Source of the DNA: Aplectana chamaeleonis | Lineage: Eukaryota > Nematoda > Chromadorea > Rhabditida > Cosmocercidae | DNA length: 64,000 bases | Direction of reading: 5' to 3' | NCBI GenBank assembly: GCA_029168955.1 | Contig: JAPDOI010001703.1 | Span: 62,001 to 126,000, forward strand | Shown: positions 44,293 through 55,400 of the stretch, one piece after another | Position numbering within the stretch: position 1 is the stretch's first letter | Layout of the letters: each line of letters opens with the position of its first letter | The notes under the pieces: generated by a model | Told to the model about the DNA's origin: nothing | What the model saw: only the letters and a program-made list of their open reading frames with translations | Databases searched by the model: none | Translations under genes and position numbers: made by a program

Positions 44293-45374
44293 TACAATAC
44301 CCGCGCTAAGTTTTGTAAAAACGGGGAGCATCTGGCAAACATGGCAAAAAAGCGTCCGATGCATGTAACTTTTTTGAATGAAGACTTTTTTGAATTCTGA
44401 AAACGCTATCATATTCACAGATCAAATTGCTACCTAACTATATGGCTTGTAGACCGAAGTTCCCTAAAATCGCTTTGTTTTTGAAGGAAATAGTTTTTGC
44501 AATCGTTTTCCAAAAACGTCGCGCGCGGCGAAACTTTTTGAGCAGTATTTGTACAAGTACTGTTACTGTGCTTATCTGGGCCAAATTCCCGGTTCGCAAT
44601 TGCGTCTCGACACGCTTTGCAGCCGCATGCATGCGCTCGAGCCAGTCGATTTTCCCAGCGCCGAAGCCGACCCGACGTGGCTTTTTATACAATTTTCTCG
44701 CAATTTTCTTGGTTTCCAGTTTCCCAAAACTCACCTAGAGTCAGCAGATCGGCGGCTGCTACGCTGGAAAGCTCTTCTGACTTGGGAGTCTGCGGCCGGC
44801 AAAGCGTGTCGAGACGCAATGGCGGACCGAATTTGGCCCAGATAAGCACAGTAATAGAGGAGCGATCTGTATGTTTTATTCATAAATCAGGTGCAGTTGA
44901 GAGGATCTCAAGGTTTGTGTTGGTTGAATTTTCGAAATCCTCCAACAAACAAGCTTGAGAACTACCTGAAAAATCGGAGTTTTGTTGAGGAAACCCCGGA
45001 CTTCTAAATGAAGGATTTCAAGAATTCAACCAACATAAACCTTGAGATTCTCTCACCTGCGATTAATTTTTAAAAAAACGTACAGATTGCTAATCTATTA
45101 CTTGTACAATTACTGCTCAAAGATTCGTCGCACTTCGCCGCGCGCGACGTTTTTGACAAAACGATCGCGAAAATTATTTCCTTCAAAAACAAAGCTATTT
45201 TATGGAACTTCGGCTAAGAAGCCATATAGTTAGGTAGCAATTTGATCTGTGAATATGATAGTGTTTTCAGAAATCGAAAAAGTCTTCATTCAAAAAAGGT
45301 ACATGCATCAGACGTTTTTTTTGCCAAGTTTGCCAGATGCTCCCCGTTTTTACAAAACTTAGCGCGGGTATTGT
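44293..45374. mobile_element. Palindromic ~1.1-kb element, TACAATACCCGCG ends, copy 1
   Basis: TACAATACCCGCGCTAAG at the left faces CTTAGCGCGGGTATTGTA at the right. GTTTTTACAAAAC, GGGGAGCATCTGGCAAAC and CGTCGCGCGCGGCGAA continue the pairing for more than 250 bp per arm. No transposase frame is visible. A second copy lies at 62,366-63,144. Copy 1 is longer because another MITE (44,564-44,854) is nested in its left half. Confidence 0.8.
44564..44854. repeat. CCGGTCCGCAATTGCG-family MITE, copy 3 (nested)
   Basis: It runs from TACTGTGCTTATCTGGGCC to GGCCCAGATAAGCACAGTA, the best terminal pair of the three copies. It lies inside the left half of the TACAATACCCGCG element and has no counterpart in the copy at 62.4 kb, so it inserted later. 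Confidence 0.8.
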
Positions 45375-45859
45375 AGTTACCAACTCAATATAATCGGCAC
45401 ATGCTCAGACTATAGTGCTTCCGCGGCGGCCACTTCACGTGCACGCCGACCACGTGCGCGGAAAGTCTCATTCGAACAGACCTTATAAACTCGTAATGTC
45501 TGTCTCCCTGTCCCAGGTGGGCTGCCATCGTCCGCCTCTCTGCGGCCGGCTCATTTCAGAAAGTTCTTTGGAAGAAACTAGCCCCATAGCTGAACCTGTT
45601 CTTAGCGTATATCACGTTTGTATTGTCGTACCCATTCATTGTTGCATCGGTATCAGGCCGAAAACTTTGAGATAAAGAGAGGACTTGAAGCTGAGCTGGG
45701 GCTCTCGTGAAGACGATCCATCCAAGTCAGTGTCGGGTTGTGGTGGACAATTTGTAATAGATGATTAGTGAACTTTGGTGGAATGCACCACATAAGACCT
45801 CCCATATCTTCTGAACCGTGTATTTTTGGCGCATCAAATTTTGACATTGGGCCAATCTA
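45375..45859. other. Intergenic DNA, no gene recognised
   Basis: Nothing supportable in this segment. Confidence 0.3.
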
Positions 45860-46215
45860 AGGCGCTATTCATACTCCTCAACGCTAGCGCGTGACGCGCG
45901 GTCGCGGCGTTGGAGTATCAGCGCTTCAGCGGCGGCGCTTTGCCGGAGCGGAATAATGTGGGCCTTAACTTTGCCGAACATACAAAATCTGTGCACGTGT
46001 TCACTGTCATGATAGCAGAGGATAGCGCTGGAAGTACTTATTATGAAACGGAATGAAGTTGATGATGACTTAACAATGAAAATGATGAAGAAGTCTTTAC
46101 GGCCGTAGCCGTTATGGAGGAAGAAGCATCACGCTTGTGCCGTGTGGGCGTGGCGTGAGTCCATTCATACCCCAACGCCACGTCCGCGCATCACGTGCGT
46201 GACGCGCTGGCGTCT
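45860..46215. repeat. MITE related to 10,353-10,921
   Basis: TTCATACTCCTCAACGC at the left and the CATTCATACCCCAACGC block at the right lie next to GCGTGACGCGC words. The segment 45,955-46,030 (CTTAACTTT, GTGTTCAC, GATAGCAGAGGATAG) is the reverse complement of one at 10,600-10,680. The outer arms are shorter than in the other copy. Confidence 0.55.
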
Positions 46216-46319
46216 TTTGCATAATCTCACAACATCCAACAGTAGTCGGTAGGTTTGCGCAAGGTGAAACGGAAAGGCTGGCGGTTGGGGTGGTTCACTC
46301 ACTTATAAAAATTATTACG

Positions 46320-46325
46320 TTTATT
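46320..46325 (-). promoter_or_regulatory. Candidate poly(A) signal for cathepsin B
   Basis: The - strand reads AATAAA about 128 nt after the cathepsin B stop codon, a plausible nematode spacing. Confidence 0.45.
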
Positions 46326-46452
46326 ATGGGAGCAACTTGTTCCGGAACGATAGTTACATGCTATACAAATAGTATGCGTCAGATGGCTGCTGTACATTTC
46401 GTGGTAGTTCGCTCCTGAGTATTTCGATGCACGAGACCAGTTTTCCCAGAAG

Positions 46453-49400
46453 TTAAACTTTCGCTAGACCGGCTACGATGGCATGCTCGATTCCGCACTC
46501 GTTGAGACCTCGGACAATACGGAAGTAACCTGAAAAAGCGTTCTCGACCTTAGTTACCAGCATTGCATCCTCGTAAACCAGTATTGCTTGCTCACCGTTC
46601 TCTCCCCAGTCAGTGTTCCACGAGTTGGCCACGAGCCAGTATGGAGTCTTGTTGTCAACACCCCATCCAAGAATCTTGACGGCATGACCACCAACTTCTG
46701 CTCCACCGGTGTGCTGAACAAGGTTCATCCTCCCACCCGTCCATTTCATCAAGAGTTCCTGTTTTCTGTTTAAAGGCAGCATACACGCTCGCAAACATGT
46801 TCGAGATAACAGCATAAATATAGAACCGCACGGCCCCTACCATGTCGTCAACGGCTTTTGAGGCGTCGAAAACCATCGAGGATGACAGGATTTGACCATC
46901 CCTGTCACGCACGCCCGTATTTTCACACCCTTGGAGTAACAGAATAAAAGTTGAACCTGAGAAAACATGTGATAATTGAGAGTGATAGCACTATCAAAAG
47001 GGAGTGCACAAGAGAAACAGCTCGATTTACTTGAATATAACATGTCTACATACCGATTAACTCTCGTCCACTTTTAAGAATGCCGCTCTGCTCCGGCTGG
47101 CTTTCGAAAATGGAGGATTTCATCAGTGCACAAACATGTAATATCCAGGTAAATCGAGCTATTTCTCTCGTGCACTCCCTTTTGATAGTGCTATCTATCA
47201 CTCTCAATTATCACATGTTTTCTCAAGTTTAAATTTTCATTCTTTTACTCGAAGGGGTGTGAAAATACGGGCGTGCGAGATACGATTGCTCAAATATTGT
47301 CATCCAGGATGATTTCTAGCGCTTGAGACGTCGTTGACGACATGATAGGGGCCGTGCGGGCCTATTTATGCTGATATCTCGACCATTCTTGCGAGCGTGT
47401 ATGCTGCATTTAACGTCTGACTCACCACATAGACTCCTCCAGTATACTGATAGAAGTCTTCGTAGACGGTGTAGGCAGCCTCAACCGGTCCATTCGTCAT
47501 GATTTCCTTCTGAATTCCAGCAACAGTCTTGGCTACATGATATGCAGACGCTCCTGGAATCCACCTCATTTCATTTTTTTTTCATTTTCTGTTTCTTCGA
47601 TGAATTTTTTCCATTGATCAATGTTCTGTTAAACACTCAAATTACTGAGGCAGTAAGGCACTAGTAGCTGCTCTGAGAGTTTTGGCGGAAGGATTGCGTT
47701 GAAATAGCAGAGATTTAGCCCGCCAGGCACTGCAGCGGCTCCTGGGGGGTCATTTCTCGGCTATTTCGCGGCTCTTTCTCGGCTTTTTACGAAACGGACA
47801 AGAAATAGCCGAGAAATAACTGAGAAATATTAGAGAAATCACGAGAAGTAACTAAGACGCAGCCGTCGCCGGCTCGCAGAGCAGCCAGCCGGGGCCTCCA
47901 GAGGCTGAGCAAGGTGCAAGTATTTCAAACTCGGGTAATTCAACCGATCGATGGAGGTGCTGACTTCTGAATCATGCCTTCGGAATGCGTCGTATACTTT
48001 CATGGAGAGCATTATTTCTCGGCTATTTCGCGGCAAATGCTCTCTGAGTGACGTAATGAAAGGCATATTTTGTTTCGATTCCATCGCGTGTGTGCTCGCG
48101 TACGCTGCCCTCTCCTCCACCACACTCCCGCTGTTTCTTCCCCTCGCTCTGCACACGTATACTCGACGCGGAATAATTCGTCGGATCAGTGTTCTGTGCA
48201 GAAGACGTAGAGTCTCGAATACATAGACACGCTTAGACGTAGACTGCTCGAGCATACACCGATTCGATAAACAATTTCGCGTCGATGGCACGCGAGGGAA
48301 CCACGTATATTTGACGCCCAAATGGTATAGTGACCTTGTCGGAGAAAAATTGCGGTCCGCACATGCGGACAGCCGCTGTTGCAGCACTCAGCGCGATGAT
48401 GTTTGTGCTAGGACCACTGCTTTCCGGTACGATTACCTCTTTCCTAGCACGATTATCATCATGCTGCGTGCTGCAACAGCGGCTGTCCGCAACTGCGGAC
48501 CGGAATTTGGCTACGAGAACGAAAGTATTCAGTATATAAGCTTAGGATTTTTGAGCGACTACCGTACACTTACCGTAATGCTTGTCGTCTGCGTAGGAAG
48601 TGGAATAGCCATCAATGCACTGGTCCGTGCAGACTGGGGTGTCGTACTCATTCGTTGGACAGGATCCGAAGTAGGTCTCGTTGGCGTGGTGACCACATGG
48701 AGGAATCGGGTACGGCTTGCATCCGGACTGAAAGTTTCTAGTGATTTGTGTTCATTCCGAGAATGATATCCTTATTTTCCCTCGCACCACAAGCCTAATT
48801 TGCCTTTTTTAAAAATATTTTCGGAAAAAAACTTTGTTTCCTGCGGGGGCCAGATTATATCCATACCTGAGACTCGTACGATCCTCCTGTGCAGATGCCA
48901 GTATTCACCCAGTATTTCCATGCTTGGATGGGGTAACCTCCCTGGCATCTAAAATGGAGATATTGTACAGAAAATACTCGTATTAGATTCCACCAGACGT
49001 TGTCCAAATATCGACTTCTCGATTAGCTTATCCGCTAACTTTTTCGAATTTGGTTTTCCTGCACGACTGCGACATTCTTCGTAGGTGTTATTTTTTTAGC
49101 GCAGTTAAGCGCCTCAAGTGCGTGTTAAAAGCGGTGTTTACGATAAAATTCGTCTGTGTTTTTTGCCGGAAATCGAAAGGTTGGGGTTTCATTGGAGCAA
49201 CAGGGTCGAAAGAACGAATAAAAACTCGAAAGAGCCCGTATTTGCTCTCAGATTCGCTCGCACTAGTTCTTTCCACTCGCGGTCGAGTTTTCCATGGACG
49301 AGTTTGGTCCACATTAATGGTCCAGCCTCGCCAAACCTCTGCGGGTGGTGGCCATCGTGTAATTCAACTCTGAGGCCCCGGTCATAGTTGGATGAGCAGA

Positions 49401-52400
49401 CGTCTCCAGCCCGGTCGATACACACAGAATGCATTGGAAATGGGATGCAAAAATCACTCGGTGTATCCCCCCCCCCGCACCCCCCAACACCCACCCGGTC
49501 GATACGTATGAACAACATGGTGAGGTGAAGCTGGGAAAGTCACCCGGTGTATCCCTCCAACACCCCCGCTCCTCCCAACACCCACCCGGTCGATACGTAT
49601 GTTTAAAATGATGGAGTGAGGTTGAGAAAATCACTCGGTGTATCCATGCAATACGTGGATGACGGCGGATGAGAAAATCACCGGGTGGGCGGGTCGATGA
49701 TAAAACATTGCGTATCACTAGAAAGCTAACCTTACTGCTACCTCCGTTACTTCACCATACTCTCACTCACTATTTCTCTGAACAGGTGCAATCCTGTTGG
49801 CCACGTAATCATCGTCATATCTAGTTGGATACACCGAGTGATTTTCTCAACCTCACTTCATCATTCTAATCATACGTATCGACCGGGTGGGTGTTGGGGG
49901 GAGTCGGTGGGTTACAGATGCAAATAGCACCAACTCTGACCGGGGCCTAAGGGGTGGTGGCCATCGTGTAGAAGAGGTGAGAGAAACGAGAGAGACGCAA
50001 CCAGGGATGAGCGGAATAAAAATATGAAATTTCGGAAATCGGTTTTCGGGTTTCGGAACAAAAATTTTTTTCTCGGGTTTCGAAAATCGGGCGCGAAACG
50101 CCTGAAAATGCGCGGAAATGCGGTTTTCGGAACGCGAAACGCGGAAAAATTCAGAAATCATCTAGGGTTTTCTTACTTCCCAGATGACATGATATTTTCG
50201 CACTCCACGGCGTTTTCTGCGGTTTGCGGAATGCGGAACGCGGAATGTCAAAAACGCGCGGAACTGCGAGTTTCGGAACGCGAAACGCGGAGCTCCGCTC
50301 ATCCCACGCAACTAGTGGGCTGTCGCTAGCCCCGTGTTGCGTTCAATCAGGTACCTCGCCCCTCCCCCGTTTCTCTCGCCTCTTCAGGGTTGGAATACCC
50401 GATGACCACCAACCCACCTCTGCTGGCATCAGAGTGCGAACGCGCCTAGGATTTAGGATTGGAGCGCTTTTACAGTCTCCGCGCAACTCGTCCAGCAGCG
50501 AAATTTCCCCTCGAGGAACAAAGCCCACTTTTGAGCTTTTCCATCGAATTTTCATCGGTTTCTTCTTTTTTTCAGGGGACAGTCAGGCTCCATACTTTCG
50601 TTTTCTGCCCAAAACTGAAAAAACGATTCTTATCGTGGTCACTGCCTTTAAACAGGTTCTCTCCCTGATCACCAACCAGTGTACAGTTGGTATGGATCCT
50701 AGTGATACTCCGCGTTCCCTATTGAAGGCTGGCGCAAACCCGGCGACATATGCTATAACATAAGTGCACCGAGTTTGCGCCAAACTTTAATAGGGAACGC
50801 AAAGTATCTCTAGGATTCATGCCGACTTTACCTACAGTAGGCACAGATCGCACTGATACTTTGCGTTCCTTATTGTGCGTTGGCGCAAACTCGGTGCACA
50901 TATGTACATATGCGCACCGAGTTATAAGATAATTCGATCTCACTTACCCATCGCCACATTTCTTTCCGCAGCATGACAGAACATCATCGGCTGAGACAGT
51001 AACCTGAATAAAGGCACAATTATGCATTCTACTCCTATTCGCACAACTTGTGGAGTTGTTTGTGGTTCGGAAAAAGGACGTGTTAATAGACAAGTTATTC
51101 ATCTTCATGGCGGAAAATCGTTTAACCCATTCACGACCACGCCTAATTTTGAGTGACAGCACGTTCGGACCGCGTGCAATATTGCGTCACCGTACAACGT
51201 GTCCCACTGGTGGGACACGCTGGCTTGTATAGTGTCCCACGGGTAAATGCTTTTACATTTTTGTGTCTACATTGTAGCTAGCAACAATGGTTCTACAGTT
51301 TCAGAGTTTGAGCTTCCGAGACGCTTTCGTTATTGAGAAACAGTTACTCAAAAAAAATAAACGGGGTCAACTGAGCTGCAACGCTTTTAGAAAAATAAAC
51401 GAGTTTCAAATGATAAGTTCCTACTAAGCAACCTAAAAACTAGCAATAGAAGGAAAATAAATCAAAAGGTGCTTAAGTTACTTTGCAGCCGTTTTTTCCT
51501 CTACTCGAGCGCACCTGATTTTATAAAAGTCTAGATATGTATGTTGTTGCACTTGACCCAGTGATGGACCACGGGGTTTTTATTCAATTCTTGGGAAAGT
51601 CAATACATTGATCATATGTAGGTTCAAAAGTTCAATCTTGTGGCGGAGAAATCGATTTTTCAAAAGCGTTTCCCACCGGTGGGACACGTGGTCCGAAGTG
51701 ATGGTCAACGCGTGTCCCACCGCTGGGAAACGTGGTTGTGAATGGGTTAATGTGTTACACCTATTTACCTGTGTTTTTCCATTGCTAGCAATGCAGATTC
51801 GGTCGGACATTGCTTCAGCAGCTCCGAAAGCCCAGCAGGATCCTGAAAACCGGGCCGCAGTGACACTTCGCTCTCTCATTAATCCCTGCGGAAATTTGGA
51901 AAAATTCAATATTGTAAAAAGACTGACCGCAGTCCGATTGGTCCCGAATGTTCGAAATTGACGAGCATTGTGGCCACTGTGTGCGAGCATCGAAGCTGGA
52001 AAAGTTGGGGCTCTTACTATTATACCTAAGCCTATTCTCAATGCAATATTGAATCCCAGCGAAAAATTTCGTATACTGCTAAAATACTAAGGTTCAATCT
52101 CTCAAAAACTGATTTCAGTTGAATGGTCAATACAATTCAGGGATAACCTCACAAATCTACCGGCTTCCGAAGTCAATATTGCCAAAAAGGGTTACCGAAA
52201 ACAGAGCGCGTGACCGGCTTAGGACCACATGGGTGTGGGTGGGGGACACATGTAGCGCAGTGGGAAGAGGCGCCACTGTCGCCTCACACAGTAGAGTTTG
52301 ATGAGCGCCCATGACGAACCAACCCTGCTGTTCCACTGGAGTCGGTGAGGCTGATACCAATTTCATCTAGGGAGATAAAATATTGATTCAAGTTGCGGTT

Positions 52401-55400
52401 TTTAATAGAAGCCATCGAGTAGGGTTCAGCATACGATAGTTTTATCCGCTACTATTCGAGGAAGGTGCTACAATTTGGAGTAGGTTCGTTTAGCTTTGGT
52501 TTCCAACCCGTTCTTCTGTTTGGTTTAACACAATTCTACGCAACTGAGGCTATCCGAACCCATTATCCAATGATCTCCAGCATCTAGCTCAGGGGTGTGC
52601 GGCAAAGGAATTGCCGGCAAACGGCAAAATCAGTTTTTTTGCTATAATACACCAACATTTGTTTAGTCGTGTGGTGTTACACGCAATAACGTCGGCATGG
52701 ATCGTGAAGAGACTTCGCGTTCACTGTTGAAGGTTGGCACAAACTCGGTGCCATATGCTATAACATAGGTGCACCGAGTTTGCGCAAACCTTCAACAGTG
52801 AACGCGAAGTCTCTTCACGGTCCATGCCGATGTTATGTACCCGTTACTATGTGCCTTGCGTTTCACTAGAATTACAGGAAGAGAAAATCCCGTAAATTAA
52901 AAGCTACTTGAAAGCCTCAGGTGATCAGAGAATGCCAGTAGCGCTGTTCTATATGTGATCTGTATAGGAGTCAGTAGCAAGTAGTACACTCAGGGTCAGG
53001 CTTGAGCAGGCTGTTGCGAACGGTGACTGAAATTTTACGACCCCCCCTGGTGACCTAAATTTTTACGAACCCTCTAGGGTGAAAAAAATTTCATGACCAA
53101 GATTTTTACGAACCCCCTCCCTGAAATGGAGAAATGGTTCCGATGCAATACACGGCGTCTCTACTTTCCGAGTGGTTTAGAGATTCCGAAATATTTACGA
53201 ACCCCCCCTCAGAAAAAGTTTTCATTTTTTTTTCGAAAAGTTTTCGAAAAGCCCTGCTCAGGGTTCTCTTTGTCGCTCACTGGATATGGTTTCACTTGTG
53301 AAGCTACAGAAGTGGAGTGAGATTAGTCTAGTTGTATGCAGTGTTCACAATAGAAGCAAATTTTGAACTTCCACTGGAAATCAAGAGCTCCGAAGGTCTC
53401 GTTGATCGATTGCACAGAATGAGAGAATCTGGTGACAATTCGACTGTTGCATGCGACGCGCGCGACGGAAAGCCGCTGCGCTCACGTGGCCGCTGGAGCG
53501 CCGCGTGCAGTGGGTTTAGATAGCCGGACTGCTCTTGGGCGCTTCCATTTCTGTGTATTCGGTCTACAAGCCGTCACGAGGCCTATTACGACAACAATGT
53601 CGGTTAAAAGCGAGCAATAAGTCGCTTTAAACGGTCCCAAACTTAAATGTGGTATGTTCGTACTATACATTGGATCCGAATCAAAAAATTTCGGATACTC
53701 GGATTTCGGATAACTCAAAAATCAAAGGTCTTAGATATCCGACTCAAATGGATAGATTCAAAATAACAACATCGGATAATCCGAGTCATTCGGATAGGGA
53801 GGCTAAACGGATATTCGGATCTCGGACCGATCCGGAAATTAGGTTTTTTCGATGACTCGGATTTTGGATGACTCGGAATTTGACCTTTTTTCGATCAGTC
53901 GGAATCCGAATATCTGAGTCGGATATCCAGTCGGATACAAGTTGGTATATTGCACTCTGGCTGAAATTTTCAAGAAAAAAAGGTTTTCTACCGTACCACG
54001 ATAGAACATTTCATTGGTAATCATCTTTATATTGAAATATTTGCAAGCCAATCCTATTTTTAAAAAAGTGTTCATCAATTTTGTAAACACCCGTGAATTC
54101 CTGTCTGAACCTGCCCGTTCGATCAATACACATGGTTTTTGGGAGACAACCGTACCACCAATGCGCCATACTCGCAAGAACAAATCAAACGAAGAGGAAC
54201 AATGCCTTATATGCGCAAAATCTACGCTGACGATGCGTAGAAATACGCGGGAAATTTCACACTGTGCGCCAATCGTATGTCTGTAGTGTCTCATGCAAAC
54301 TGGGGCGTCGACAACAGGTTGATCCGCCCACCATGAGCCACCGCTGGCCAAAGCGCCGATATTTGGTAGGGCCGTGGCCGCTAGTTATGGTCTGGTCGAG
54401 CTGTTGTACAGCTAGCGATTTGCGCTCTAGATAAAAGGAAAGTATACGGCAGGGCAGCCGGTTCAATTACTCAGGTTTGGGGTATAGGCCCCGCCCTGCA
54501 TCTGGAGGCCCTGCCCATCCGGTGGCGGCCGCAGTGGAGGCTGGGCGACCCAGCCGCGACGCGTGTCAGTGTGCTGACCGCGACGCGTGCCGGTGTGCCG
54601 ACCGCGACGCGTATTGGTGTGCCGACCGCGATGCGTGTCGGTGTAAAGTAGTTCCTGGATGAAACAGTCCTGCAGGATGTGAACTGCTGCTAAATAGACT
54701 GCTAAACGCGACAAATCGAAATGTCACCAGCCCGAAAACAAGGTAAACAGCCCGACAACATCGGAATGTCAACAGCCCGGCAGCAAGGACAACAGGGGGC
54801 AACGGGCAGGTGACGATGTGCGCGATTTGAGTGGTCAACAGGGAGCGGTCTGTCAACAACTTAAAGGGCTACAGTAGAACGAAATCCGCATGGCTACAGT
54901 AGAACGAAATATCGAGTCGTGACATCAGATACACTTTTTTGGGTAACAGCATATCAGCCGAATCTACCGATATCCGACTCATTATCCGATGCGAATCATC
55001 ATATATTTCGGATATTCGGTATCCGAATCATTATCCGACTCACAGCACATTTCGGTAATTCAGATTTTAAATCAAACCGATTTTGGGGTTTTTTCGGTGA
55101 ATCGGATTTTGAGTCATGAAAATTTCGGTTCATTCGGATGGATATCCGAAAATGAGTGAGTCGGATCCAATGTATAGTTCGTACCACCCACTTCTCCTGG
55201 TGCTACAGAGGAAGTGGGTGGGGCGAGCACACCACGTTCAAGTTTCGGGGCAGCATATGTGCTGCAATTATTATCTTTTTTTTACTCTTTACACCGTTTC
55301 TTAACAAACTCAGCTCTGCCACTGAGTCAACTCTTCGTTTCAGCTATGAATCTCGAAATCGAAAATATTATTGAACCTTGCCTCTAATGACCGCTGTGAA

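Noticed and set aside
49430..49910. CACCCGGTCGATACGTATG repeats considered as a CRISPR-like array
   Set aside because: The genome is eukaryotic, spacing is irregular, units occ ur in both orientations, and they lie inside a TTAA-family element.
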